Assembly (NCBI RefSeq): GCF_023094165.1
Contig: NZ_JALMDK010000017.1
Coordinates: 62,001 to 126,000, forward strand
Direction: 5' to 3'
Length of the DNA stretch: 64,000 nucleotides
Source: Crossiella sp. S99.2
GTDB taxonomy: Bacteria > Actinomycetota > Actinomycetes > Mycobacteriales > Pseudonocardiaceae
In this document: piece after piece, positions 31,541 through 40,204 of the stretch
How positions within the stretch are numbered: the stretch's first letter is position 1
Layout: every line of letters starts with the position of its first letter
Position numbers and translations under genes: made by a program
The notes under the pieces: generated by a model
The model's input: only the letters and a program-made list of their open reading frames with translations
What the model was told of the DNA's origin: nothing
The model's database searches: none

Positions 31541-32707
31541 TCAGAGAATGCTCCCGAGCCGGCCGAGCATGCCCGCGACGAGTGCGGTCTGCGGTGCCAC
31601 GGTGTCGGGATAGATGAATTCACCTGCCGCGTGGGCGTTGCCGCCGACCGCGCCCAGCCCGCACAGCACCGGCAGGCCAAGCGCGGCGATGAAGTTGGCG
31701 TCGCTGGCACCGCCGACGGCGGCGTGGCCCAGTTCGCGGCCGTGGTCCCTGGCCACTGATTGCGCGAGCCGCAGCAGCGGGACCGAGGCGGAGTTCAGGG
31801 TCATCGGCGGGCGGTTCCAGTGGTGCGCGATGGTGATGCGCGCTCGCGGGTCGCTGACGGTGATCGCCGCCAGGGCCGCGTCGACCCGCTGTTGTTCCGC
31901 CTGGTCGCGGACCCGGATGTCGACGCTGGCGGTGGCCTGCCCGGCCACCACGTTGCTGCCGGTGCCGCCGCTGATGAGCCCGGTGTTGATCGTGGTGCCC
32001 GCGGCGGGATCGGCGACGGCCGCGGCGGCCACCACGAACTCGGCCAGGGCCAGGATCGCGCTCGCACCGTCCCCTGGGGCGAGCCCGGCGTGGGATTCGA
32101 CGCCGGTGGCGGTGACGGTGAAGATCCCGGTGCCCTTGCGTCCGGTCTTGACCGCCCCGCCCGCGCTGGGTTCGAGCACCAGGGTCAGGTCCACGCTCTT
32201 GGCCACCTCCTCGATCAGCGGCCGGGACAGCGGGGAGCCGATCTCCTCATCGCCGGTGAAGACGAACGTGACCGCCGGTGTCTGCGCACCGGACTCGCGG
32301 GCCAGCTTCAGCGCCCAGATCCCTTGCGCCAGGCCGGTTTTCATGTCGAAGATGCCCGGCCCACCGAGTCGTTGCCTGCCGGTGTCCCCGGGTTGCGCGG
32401 CAGGCCACCGGTCCAGGGTGCCGGTGGGCCACACGGTGTCGTAGTGGCCGAGCAAGGCGACGTGGCCTGGCCCGGTTCCGGCGTAGGTGAGGGTGGCGGC
32501 GGCGCCGTGGCCGCTGCCGGGCAGGTACCGCTGGTGCTCTGGCGCGCCGAGCCTGCGCAGCGCCAAATCCTGCAGGAAGTCCAGGCCCACCGCCAGCTTC
32601 GGGAGGTCGTAACTGCCGGTCTCGTGGCTGACCAGGGTGCGGATGTCGTCGATGATCTCCGCTGAGACCGCGTGCGCGCGGGTGAGCAGGTCAGGTGCCG
32701 GGGTCAT
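31541..32707 (-). CDS. M20-family metallopeptidase (glutamate carboxypeptidase-like)
   Basis: 388 residues. The di-zinc motifs are VALLGHYDTVWPTGTLDRWP (HxD), GIFDMKTGLAQ, and VFTGDEEIGSP (catalytic EE). A dimerisation-domain stretch (GVESHAGLAPGDGASAI) and a final ANFIAALGLPVLCGLGAVGGNAHAAGEFI follow. This subgroup includes carboxypeptidase G2 and AbgA/B-like enzymes that split amino-acyl glutamates. It lies downstream of an AbgT-type transporter gene by 43 bp, so uptake and cleavage of p-aminobenzoyl-glutamate or a similar conjugate is likely. Confidence 0.88.
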   Translation of the reverse strand: MTPAPDLLTRAHAVSAEIIDDIRTLVSHETGSYDLPKLAVGLDFLQDLALRRLGAPEHQRYLPGSGHGAAATLTYAGTGPGHVALLGHYDTVWPTGTLDRWPAAQPGDTGRQRLGGPGIFDMKTGLAQGIWALKLARESGAQTPAVTFVFTGDEEIGSPLSRPLIEEVAKSVDLTLVLEPSAGGAVKTGRKGTGIFTVTATGVESHAGLAPGDGASAILALAEFVVAAAAVADPAAGTTINTGLISGGTGSNVVAGQATASVDIRVRDQAEQQRVDAALAAITVSDPRARITIAHHWNRPPMTLNSASVPLLRLAQSVARDHGRELGHAAVGGASDANFIAALGLPVLCGLGAVGGNAHAAGEFIYPDTVAPQTALVAGMLGRLGSIL

Positions 32708-32750
32708 GGCTCTCTCTCAGTCGTGCTGCCGGGCCGGATCGCGGGTGTGC

Positions 32751-34292
32751 TCAGGAGCCGGGCCCGAACGGCACACCCAGCAGGTACCAGGCCACGAAGA
32801 AGGCGACCCAGACGACCCAGATGACCGCGGCCAGCGGGAGGGTGAACGAGGCCAGGGTGCCGATGCCAGCGGACTTGCGGTACTGCTGGATGAAACCCAG
32901 CGCCATCACGAAATACGGGCTCATCGGGGTGACGCAGTTGGTGACCGAGTCGGCGACCCGGTAGACGGCCTGGGTGGTCTCCGGGCTGATCCCGATCAGC
33001 ATCAGCATCGGGATCAGGGTCGGCGCGGCCAGCGACCACAGCGCGGAGCCGCTGGTGATGACCAGGTTCATCACCGTGATCAGCACCGCGATGCCGACCA
33101 GCACCACCCAGCCGTGCAAGTTCAGCTCGCGCAGGCCCTGCGCGCCGGTGATGGCCAGCACCTCGCCGATGTTGCTCCACTTGAAGTAGGCCAGGAACTG
33201 CGAAATCGCGAAGAACAGCACCAGGATCGGCGCCATCGACCGGATGCCCTCCACCATCGCGGCGATGATGCCGCTCGTTGCGGTGTAGGCGCCGGTCATC
33301 CGGCCGTAGACGGTGCCGAGCACCGCGAAGAACACCCCGAGCACCAGCGCCATGCCGGTGAACAACATCGAGTTGACCACACTGCCGCCAGGGCCGCGCA
33401 GCGGGGAGCCCGCCGGAATCATCGCCACCACCAGCACCGCGATGAACACCAGGGCGACCAGCCCGGTCACCCGGAGCGCGCGCCGCTGCGCCGCGGTCAC
33501 CGCCATCTCGCCGAACTCGGCGGCACCGTCCTGCTCCGCTTCCTCGTCGGCGGCCAGGTCCGGCCGCCGCGCCAGCACCTTCTCCACCACGATCGTGATC
33601 ACCAGCGCGACCAGCACCGAGGAGGCCAGGCCGAAGAAGTAGTTCGCCACCGGGGTCACCAGGTAGCCGGGGTCGATGGTGCGGGCCGCCGCGGTGGAGA
33701 TCGCGGAGAGCAGGACGTCGGTGGTGGTCAGCGACGGCGAGGCGTCGTAGCCGGCGGAGATCGAGACGTAGGCGACGATGCAGCCGAGGACCGGGCTGCG
33801 CCCGGCGGCGCGGAAGACCAGCGCGGCCAGTGGGATCAGCGTGACGTAGGCGGCGTCACCGGCGACGTGGCCCACCATCGCGGTCATGGCCACCGCGAAG
33901 GTCAGGTACCGCCCCGGCACCCGCGCGACCATCCGCCGCAGCAGAACCGTGAACAGCCCACTGCGTTCGGCCACCGCGATCCCGAGCATGACGGTGATGA
34001 TCGTGGCCAGCGGCGGGAAGTTCGCGTAGCTGCTCACCGCCCCCTCGATGATCAGCTTGAGCCCGTCGGCGCTGACCAGACTGCGCACCGAGATGACCTT
34101 GTTCGTGGCCGGGTTGACCGCGGTGACCCCGACCGCGGCCAGCACCGCGCTGAGCACCACGACCACCCCGGCCAACAGCCAGAACAACCAGAACGGATTG
34201 GGCAGCCGGTTGCCGACCTTCTCGATCACGGCCAGGCCACGGAAGGCCACACGCAGGAACTTCGACCGGGGCTCCACCGCGCTGGTGTTCAC
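32751..34292 (-). CDS. AbgT-family transporter
   Basis: 513 residues from the GTG at 34292, with GGAGG eight bases upstream; the longer frame to 34337 is less likely. It has about 12 membrane segments and family stretches NRLPNPFWLFWLLAG, MVGHVAGDAAYVTLIPLAALVF, SISAGYDASPSLTTTDVLLS and YRVADSVTNCVTPMSPYFVMAL. AbgT proteins carry p-aminobenzoyl-glutamate, or export antimetabolites such as sulfonamides in some species. It is divergent from a Lrp-type regulator and is the first gene of an operon with an M20 peptidase. Confidence 0.92.
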   Translation of the reverse strand: MNTSAVEPRSKFLRVAFRGLAVIEKVGNRLPNPFWLFWLLAGVVVVLSAVLAAVGVTAVNPATNKVISVRSLVSADGLKLIIEGAVSSYANFPPLATIITVMLGIAVAERSGLFTVLLRRMVARVPGRYLTFAVAMTAMVGHVAGDAAYVTLIPLAALVFRAAGRSPVLGCIVAYVSISAGYDASPSLTTTDVLLSAISTAAARTIDPGYLVTPVANYFFGLASSVLVALVITIVVEKVLARRPDLAADEEAEQDGAAEFGEMAVTAAQRRALRVTGLVALVFIAVLVVAMIPAGSPLRGPGGSVVNSMLFTGMALVLGVFFAVLGTVYGRMTGAYTATSGIIAAMVEGIRSMAPILVLFFAISQFLAYFKWSNIGEVLAITGAQGLRELNLHGWVVLVGIAVLITVMNLVITSGSALWSLAAPTLIPMLMLIGISPETTQAVYRVADSVTNCVTPMSPYFVMALGFIQQYRKSAGIGTLASFTLPLAAVIWVVWVAFFVAWYLLGVPFGPGS

Positions 34293-34405
34293 GGCCACTC
34301 CCTCCACCAAGCGGGACATTGACGGATACCCTGACATTCAACCGGGATAAAAACCAGCCGAGCGAGGTAAAGATGGGATAACCTGGCACAGACGAGCGGA
34401 GGGTG

Positions 34406-35428
34406 ATGTATCCAGCACTGGATGACGTGGATCGGCGGCTCATCGGGGCCCTGCACCTGGTCCCCAGGGCGACCTGGGACGACCTGGGCGCGGTGCTCGC
34501 CATCGACCCGAGCACGCTCAAACGCCGCTTCGACCGGCTGGCCGAGGCCCGGATGATCCGGGTGATCGGGCAGGCGCACTGGGGCCTGCACTCCACCACG
34601 ATGCCGGTCAACCTGTTCCTGGACATCTCCGGCGACACCCCGCTGACCGTGCTGGGCCGGGTGGGCGCGTTGCCGCACGTGGTGTACCTGGCCCAGATCT
34701 CCGGCGACTACCCCGCCTACGTCGGCGTGCACGCGCCCTCGCAGGCCGAGACCAGCGCGACGATCGACCGGCTGTACGCCATCCCCGGGATCCGGCGGGT
34801 CGCCACCCTGCCCGCCCTGGCCACCCCGCACCGCGGCGGCCACTGGGACCCACAGTTCCTCACCGACGCCGAACAGCAGCACCTGCTGAAGCTGACCGGC
34901 ATGCCCGCCGAGACCGAGGCGAGCATCGCGCCACCGGCCAAACCCCTCACCGACGCCGAACGCACCATGATCACGCTGCTCCAGCAGGACGGCCGGGCCA
35001 CCGCGGCCGGCCTGGGCAGGGCCGCGGGCCTGCCCACCTCGACCGCGCACCGGATGGTCCGGCGCATCCTCGACGAGGGCTGGATCAGACCCCGGCTCGA
35101 AGTGGTGTCCGAATGGCTGGGCTTCGCCACCCAGTTCGTGCTGCGGCTACGCGTGGCCCCCGGTCAGACCGCCGAGGTGATCCGCCGCGTCGACCAGCTC
35201 CCGCAGACCCGGCTCAGCTCCCACGTCGCCGGTGACACCTCGGTCCTGTGCACGGGTCTGGTCACCGATCCCGGCGAACTGGCCACCTTCATCGACTACG
35301 ACCTGGCCACCATCCCCGGCATCCTCACCGCCGGCGTCGACGTCGTCCTCGCCCAGCTGCGCCGCTACTGGCTGGACCGCGACCCGGCCACCGGCCTCGG
35401 CCAGTTCCACGCACCGCCCCTGCTGTGA
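34406..35428 (+). CDS. Two-domain Lrp/AsnC-family regulator
   Basis: 340 residues built as two consecutive AsnC-like units. The first HTH is LDDVDRRLIGALHLVPRATWDDLGAVLAIDPSTLKRRFDRLAEARMIRV; the second is LTDAERTMITLLQQDGRATAAGLGRAAGLPTSTAHRMVRRILDEGWIRPR. Each is followed by a ligand-binding-like part. The ATG at 34406 follows GGAGG closely. It is divergent from abgT and probably controls the transporter-peptidase operon in response to a small molecule. A terminator follows. Confidence 0.85.
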   Translation: MYPALDDVDRRLIGALHLVPRATWDDLGAVLAIDPSTLKRRFDRLAEARMIRVIGQAHWGLHSTTMPVNLFLDISGDTPLTVLGRVGALPHVVYLAQISGDYPAYVGVHAPSQAETSATIDRLYAIPGIRRVATLPALATPHRGGHWDPQFLTDAEQQHLLKLTGMPAETEASIAPPAKPLTDAERTMITLLQQDGRATAAGLGRAAGLPTSTAHRMVRRILDEGWIRPRLEVVSEWLGFATQFVLRLRVAPGQTAEVIRRVDQLPQTRLSSHVAGDTSVLCTGLVTDPGELATFIDYDLATIPGILTAGVDVVLAQLRRYWLDRDPATGLGQFHAPPLL

Positions 35429-35436
35429 CCAGATCG

Positions 35437-35481
35437 CCCGGTGCGCCACTCCCTGGCCGTGCCGAGGCGTGGCGCACCGGG
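35437..35481. terminator. Terminator after the Lrp-type gene
   Basis: A perfect 13-bp stem, CCCGGTGCGCCAC at 35437-35449 and its complement at 35469-35481, with a 19-base loop. It lies between the Lrp-type gene and the convergent ricin-lectin pseudogene. Confidence 0.75.
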
Positions 35482-35492
35482 CTGAGATCACC

Positions 35493-36136
35493 TCAGCTGA
35501 CCGGTCTGGCGTTCCAGATCGCCGACACCGGCGTGGGGCCGGTCTCACTCTGCTCACCGAGGACCGCGGGTGCGTCGTCGTTGAGCGAGTCACCGGCGAC
35601 CACCAGCACCCGGTTCGGCACTCCGGTGGGCGAGAGCAGGTACTGCACCGAGCCCGCGGCGATGCCGTAGCCCCAGGTGGTGATGTAGGCGGCGTTGGCG
35701 CAGTCCACCTGCACGGCCAGCGTGTTCAGCACGTCCTTCTTGTCCTTGGGCACCGCGAGGCACTTGCCGCTGGAACGGTTGATCAGGCGGTAGTTGTGCG
35801 GACGGCAGTCTGTTCCCCGGGAAGCTGAACCGCGGCGTGCTGGACTCGGCGGTGCACCCGGAGTGGCAGTGGCGGGAGAGGACGAAGTCGCAGGCCGCCG
35901 CGCGGAACGGCACCGACCGCGCCGCGACCGCAATGGGTAACGGACACGTTGTCTGGTACGACGAGTGCGGTTGAGACGTCGAACCGGCCGCTCGTGGCGA
36001 TCAGGCCGGCTGCGGTGCCTGGCAGATCGAGTTCGGCGGCGCCGGTTTGCATGGTGGCGTCAGCTGTTCCCGGGACAGGGTGCCATTCAGGGAAACTGCT
36101 CCCTTCGCACGCTTGCGCTGGTGATGGCTTGTCCAC
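35493..36136 (-). pseudogene. Frameshifted ricin-type lectin-domain protein
   Basis: Coding similarity jumps through three frames. Roughly 36136-35935 reads AELDLPGTAAGLIATSGRFDVSTALVVPDNVSVTHCG. About 35913-35790 reads AACDFVLSRHCHSGCTAESSTPRFSFPGNRL. About 35810-35493 reads NYRLINRSSGKCLAVPKDKKDVLNTLAVQVDC, then the terminal VSAIWNARPVS. 'YRLINRSSGKCL' is the opening of a ricin B/RICIN repeat. At least two frameshifts would be needed, and no signal peptide remains. It looks like a decayed secreted lectin. The exact breakpoints cannot be fixed by eye. Confidence 0.6.
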
Positions 36137-36165
36137 GACGGCAAACTCGTTCGCGCCGGTGTCAA

Positions 36166-36879
36166 CTACGTCGTCGGCTCGGGCAGTACGGCCGTCATCG
36201 CGCCGTCCACGGTGACGGTCGCGCCGGAGACGAGCCTGGCCTGATCACTGAGCAGGAAGGCCACCACGCGAGCGATGTCGTCCGGCTGAGCCAGTTCGCC
36301 CAGTGGCTGCACCTTGGTCAACGCGTTACGGGTGTCCACGTCCTGCCAGCGATGCGCGTTGCGGGGCACCATGACGAACCCCGGCCGGACGACGTTGCAC
36401 CGAAGCCCGCGCGGACCCAGCTCCACGGCGGCTGCGCGACCGAGTGCCTCCAACGCGGCTTTGGCCATCGCGTACGGCGCCTGGCCACCCCACGCCAACT
36501 CCGCGTGGATCGAACTGACCAGCACCGCGGCGCACGACCTTCCGCCGGCCCGGGCGAGCAGTTGCTGCAACGGCTCCAACGCCGACACCGCACCGATGTT
36601 CAGCACGCTGCGCACCGCGTCCGAAGTCTGCTCGGCCAGCGGGGCGCGATGCTCAGCCAGCAGGCAGTGCACCAGCCCGGTCGTGCTGCCGAGCGCGTCG
36701 TACGCGGCGCCGATCACGGCTGAGTCGGTTGCGTCGCCGAGGATCCACGGCACGCCGGCCAGCTCCAGCGGCGGTGGCGCGATGTCCACCACGGCGACCT
36801 GTCGTCCCGCCGCCAGTAGCGCACGCACGATGGCCGAGCCGATACCACCCGCACCGCCGAGCACCACCACACCACTCAT
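36166..36879 (-). CDS. Short-chain dehydrogenase/reductase
   Basis: 237 residues of classical SDR type. They include VVVLGGAGGIGSAIVRALLAAG (cofactor loop), AVVDIA at the second strand end (Asp favours NAD), VLNIGAVSALEPLQQLLARAG, VLVSSIHAELAW (catalytic Ser), YAMAKAAL (YxxxK) and VRPGFVMVPRNA. It is the last gene of an MFS-ROK-SDR group (60 bp after the ROK stop), so it may oxidise a sugar or polyol that the MFS protein imports. Confidence 0.85.
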   Translation of the reverse strand: MSGVVVLGGAGGIGSAIVRALLAAGRQVAVVDIAPPPLELAGVPWILGDATDSAVIGAAYDALGSTTGLVHCLLAEHRAPLAEQTSDAVRSVLNIGAVSALEPLQQLLARAGGRSCAAVLVSSIHAELAWGGQAPYAMAKAALEALGRAAAVELGPRGLRCNVVRPGFVMVPRNAHRWQDVDTRNALTKVQPLGELAQPDDIARVVAFLLSDQARLVSGATVTVDGAMTAVLPEPTT

Positions 36880-36938
36880 GACCCCACCCCTTCCCAGCCA
36901 GGATCAGCGAGTTCCACGGTCAACGCGCAGCACCCGTT

Positions 36939-38081
36939 TCATTCGGCGGTTCCGGCGGCGAGGAAGGCGCGCACGACGAGTCCCGCCGCCGCGGTGACGA
37001 GCAGGTTGTCACTGGCGCGCGGCCGGACCAGCGCCTCCGGTGGAGTCGTCTCGACGCGGTCGCGCACCACCTCGAGCCATCGGTCCGATGCCGCGCCGCT
37101 ACCACCGAGGATGATCATGCGCGGCCGCATCAGCTCGTACACCGTGTCGGCCACCACGGCGACCTGGGCACCGCGCGCCTCAAGAAGCCCGATCGCGACC
37201 GGATCCGCCTCGGCCAGGCGAACCAGGTCCGTCAGCGAGGTCACCGCGAGTCCGGCGGATCGAGCCGCGGCGAGCAGCGCCACGTCCGTCCCGCACTCGC
37301 CGAAGCGCGCGTAACCGCCGCCGGTGAGATCAGGCACGAGGATACGACCGAAGCTGCCCTGGATGATGCCGTCCGGACCCGTCGCCACCGGTCGGCCGAG
37401 GAACCCCAGCTCCGCGACGTTGCCGACGAACAGATACAGCACGCTGTGCCGGCCCGGCTCCGCTCCGAAGGTGAGTTCGGCGCCGAGCAGGGCGGACACG
37501 TTGCCGTCCACCACGACGTTGAGCCCGGTCCGCGCACGCACCCGATCGGCGACCGGGACATCGACCCACCCCAGCACGTCGTTGCGCACGACCCGGCCAG
37601 CCGCGCGGTCCACCTCGCCGCCGACGGCCACACCGATGCCCAGCACTGGGCCGGCGGCGAAGCCGGCCATCTCGGCGGCCAGTTCGGCGGCTCTCCCCAC
37701 CGTGCCCGCGCTGTCGGCCGGATCGCGGTCCTCGGTGTGTGCCCGGACGCAGTGACCGGCCAGGTCGGTCAGTCCGACCGTGGTTCGCTCAAGGCCAAGG
37801 TGCACCCCGACCGCGTACCGGCTGGTCGGGTTCAGCTCCACCGGCACCCTTGGCCTGCCGATCCGGCTGGGCTGCTCGGCCAGTTCGCGGACGATGCCGG
37901 CGGCCAGCAGCGGTTCGATGATCCGGCCGATGCTGGCGTGGTTGAGCGAGAGCTCCTTGGCGATCTCGCTGCGCGCCACCGGGCCACGGTGGACGAGCAG
38001 CTGCAACAGGGCGGCGGTGTTGGCCTGCCGGGCGTTGCGCGGTTGGGTTCCACTGAGCTGGGAACGAGTGGCCTCGCTCAT
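36939..38081 (-). CDS. ROK-family transcriptional repressor
   Basis: 380 residues from the ATG at 38081, overlapping the MFS stop (ATGA). The N-terminal winged helix is RNARQANTAALLQLLVHRGPVARSEIAKELSLNHASIGRIIEPLLAAGIV. A sugar-kinase-like ROK domain follows (GVHLGLERTTVGLTDLAG, GVAVGGEVDRAAGRVVRNDVLGWVDVPVAD). The usual ROK zinc motif (GHxxx...CxCGxxGC) is not intact: the region reads YARFGECGTDVALLAAA. It probably controls the MFS operon in response to a sugar. Confidence 0.85.
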   Translation of the reverse strand: MSEATRSQLSGTQPRNARQANTAALLQLLVHRGPVARSEIAKELSLNHASIGRIIEPLLAAGIVRELAEQPSRIGRPRVPVELNPTSRYAVGVHLGLERTTVGLTDLAGHCVRAHTEDRDPADSAGTVGRAAELAAEMAGFAAGPVLGIGVAVGGEVDRAAGRVVRNDVLGWVDVPVADRVRARTGLNVVVDGNVSALLGAELTFGAEPGRHSVLYLFVGNVAELGFLGRPVATGPDGIIQGSFGRILVPDLTGGGYARFGECGTDVALLAAARSAGLAVTSLTDLVRLAEADPVAIGLLEARGAQVAVVADTVYELMRPRMIILGGSGAASDRWLEVVRDRVETTPPEALVRPRASDNLLVTAAAGLVVRAFLAAGTAE

Positions 38082-39424
38082 GGCCGCACCGACGGGCTGG
38101 ACTCGGCCTCGTTGACTTCCTCGAGTTCCACCCCGGTGGTGGCCAGCCACGGTGACGCCGCCACGAGGACCGCGCACACCACGAAAGCGAAGGCATACCA
38201 CGCGACGACCTGGATGCCGTGCTCCTGCACCAGCGTAGGCACCAGGAACACGTTGAGCGCGATCGCCAGCCGGGTCGCGGCCTGAGCGATACCGGAGCCG
38301 AGGCCACGCAGCGCGGTCGGGAACGCTTCCGCGCTCCACACCCAGCACAGCACGCCAGGGCCGAGCCAGGTCAGCGTGGCGTACACCGCCCAGAAGATCA
38401 CCAGGCCGGCGCCGGGATTCTCGCCGGTGAACGCGATGCCCAGCCCCGCGCCGAAGACACCGAGGCACGTCCACACGCCCAGCCAACGACGGTTGATCCG
38501 ATCGATCACCAAGGCGCCCGCCGCCACCGCGATGATCCCCATCACGTAGCCGAGCAGGGAGAAATACAGGGTGTTGGACACGCCGATGCCGAGGCTGCTG
38601 ATGATCAGTGGGCCCGCGACCGTCGCCACCGCGCCGCCGAAGGCCTGAATGGCGAAGAACGCCGTCACCGTCACCAGCCGCCGCCACGCCCCACCGGACC
38701 ACAGTGCCCGGTAGTTCCGCCGCACGGCGGCCTCGTGCTTCGGCGGCTCCAGCCCGAGCGTGTCGTAGACCCGCTGCGCCTCCTCCACCCGGCCTTGCGC
38801 ACGCAGCCAGCGCGGCGACTCGGGCAGGAACTGCCGGGCCAGCAGTACCGCGGCAGCGGGCAGCGCGGCCAGGCCGAACAACCACCGCCAGGTCTCCTCG
38901 CCGAACACCGGCTTGAGCGCGAGCGCGAGCAGCACCGAGACAATGGCGCCACCGAGCCACATCATGTTGGGCAGGCTGCCCGCGATGCGGCCACGACGGG
39001 ACGTGGGCGCGATCTCGGCGAGGAACGCGTGCGTGGTCGGAATGTCCATGCCCACCGCGACACCGAGCACAAATCTCGCCGCGACCAGTTGCCACACGTC
39101 CTGCACGAACGCGGCGGCGATGGACGCCGCTACGAAGAACACCAGATTGATCATGAGGATCACCCGCCGGCCGAACCGGTCGGACAGGTCACCGAAGACC
39201 AGCAGGCCGACCGCGGTGCCCACGAACGCCGCCGCGGTCACGACCCCCACCTGGAACGGGGTGAGGTCGAAATACGGCCGGAGGAACAGCATCGCGGCGC
39301 CGATGACCAGCAAGTCGTAGCCGTCGATGAACTCACCGAACGCGACCAGCCTGCCTGCCCAGTGGCGGACGAACCGGGTCCGCCTCGGCGACATCGACGG
39401 CTGGTCCGCTACGACCACGGTCAT
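38078..39424 (-). CDS. MFS sugar/metabolite transporter
   Basis: 448 residues, 12 predicted membrane segments. Sugar-porter/aromatic-acid-symporter motifs are GDLSDRFGRRVILMINLVFF, ARFVLGVAVGMDIPTTHAFLAEIAPTSRRGRIAG, and FLPESPRWLRAQGRVEEAQRVYD (PESPRWL). It imports a sugar, polyol or aromatic acid. GGGGGG nine bases before the ATG serves as ribosome-binding site. It is the first gene of the MFS-ROK-SDR operon. Confidence 0.88.
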   Translation of the reverse strand: MTVVVADQPSMSPRRTRFVRHWAGRLVAFGEFIDGYDLLVIGAAMLFLRPYFDLTPFQVGVVTAAAFVGTAVGLLVFGDLSDRFGRRVILMINLVFFVAASIAAAFVQDVWQLVAARFVLGVAVGMDIPTTHAFLAEIAPTSRRGRIAGSLPNMMWLGGAIVSVLLALALKPVFGEETWRWLFGLAALPAAAVLLARQFLPESPRWLRAQGRVEEAQRVYDTLGLEPPKHEAAVRRNYRALWSGGAWRRLVTVTAFFAIQAFGGAVATVAGPLIISSLGIGVSNTLYFSLLGYVMGIIAVAAGALVIDRINRRWLGVWTCLGVFGAGLGIAFTGENPGAGLVIFWAVYATLTWLGPGVLCWVWSAEAFPTALRGLGSGIAQAATRLAIALNVFLVPTLVQEHGIQVVAWYAFAFVVCAVLVAASPWLATTGVELEEVNEAESSPSVRP

Positions 39425-39442
39425 CTGGAACCCCCCACGGAT

Positions 39443-39466
39443 CTTTACGTGCGACGAACACTAAAG
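39443..39466. promoter_or_regulatory. Candidate operator before MFS-ROK-SDR operon
   Basis: An interrupted inverted repeat, CTTTA-c-GTG at 39443-39451 and CAC-TAAAG at 39459-39466, lies about 20-40 bp upstream of the MFS start. Its position and AT-rich ends fit a ROK repressor operator. Evidence is limited to symmetry. Confidence 0.4.
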
Positions 39467-39590
39467 TATGCCCAGGTGATTCACAACGGCTGATTGGTCA
39501 CCGGACGGCGCACGGCCTTGGCCGCGGCGGGCGTGTTCCGGGTCTGGGAGCACGCCCGCCGTTCGTTGTTCGCCGTGGTGGTCAGCTTCC

Positions 39591-39881
39591 GCGCATGAAC
39601 TGCTGTCCGAGATCGGCCTGGCTGCCTTCGCCCGGCGTGCCGCGGACGAGCTGCGCGCGACCGGGGAAGTGGCGCGCAGCCGCTCCGAGCACACCTACGA
39701 CCGGCTGACCATGCAGGAGACGCACATCGCGCGCCAGGTCGCGGCGGGCGCGACGTCGAAAGAGGTGGCCACGCGCCTGTTCCTCAGCCCCCGCACGGTG
39801 GATGCCCACCTGCGCAACATCTTCCGCAAGCTCGGTGTCACCTCGCGCAGGCAGCTCCGGGACATGCCCGACCTCAGGTGA
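39591..39881 (+). pseudogene. C-terminal remnant of a large LuxR-family regulator
   Basis: The open reading gives LAAFARRAADELRATGEVARSRSEHTYDRLTMQETHIARQVAAGATSKEVATRLFLSPRTVDAHLRNIFRKLGVTSRRQL. The second part is a LuxR-type HTH; the first part ('aF..RA..ELrAtGe..R') is the stretch just before the HTH in large ATP-binding (LAL-type) regulators. The ATPase and TPR parts, about 700-900 residues in family members, are missing. A short protein from a GTG or ATG (39711) could still be made, but I read it as debris. Confidence 0.65.
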
Positions 39882-40204
39882 GGCGGGCTGGGTGAACTCC
39901 CGCCAGTGCGGTCGTGCTTCCCGCGGATCCCCGTTGGTCGCACCTCTGCCCGGCAGCTGGCAAGAGAAGATCAAGCAGTGGTGGACCACCGGCAACTCAA
40001 GGTCGCGTGCACTGGCTTCGCCGCCACGACCACATGATCGACGCTTCGGCCGGAGTTCTCCGCAGTCGCGAAGGCTGAACTATCTGTCTGGGTTTCTCGC
40101 CATGCCCGCCGTGACCTGGGCCGACACCCGGTGCGAACGGTTGCCGGCGTAGTCACCGGGGTGGGCTATCCAGGTTGGCTTCGGCCGGCCCCGATCCACC
40201 GGCT
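39882..40204. other. 323-bp gap without recognisable gene
   Basis: Lies between the LuxR remnant and the PHP gene. No frame has a ribosome-binding site or family similarity that I can see. It may contain further decayed coding DNA and the promoter of the PHP gene. Confidence 0.4.

Noticed and set aside
32751..34292. AbgT-type transporter as exporter of the pactamycin-like product
   Set aside because: It is 8 kb from the cluster, linked to a peptidase and its own regulator, and separated by decayed genes and a sugar operon.
39443..39466. Shared operator with the kam operon (both contain TTTACGT)
   Set aside because: The MFS-ROK-SDR site is a dyad while the kam site is a direct repeat; a seven-base match is expected by chance in intergenic DNA of this size.
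39669..39881. Intact small LuxR-type regulator of about 70 residues
   Set aside because: Coding similarity continues upstream of the putative start into the linker typical of large LuxR regulators, so it is better read as a truncated remnant.
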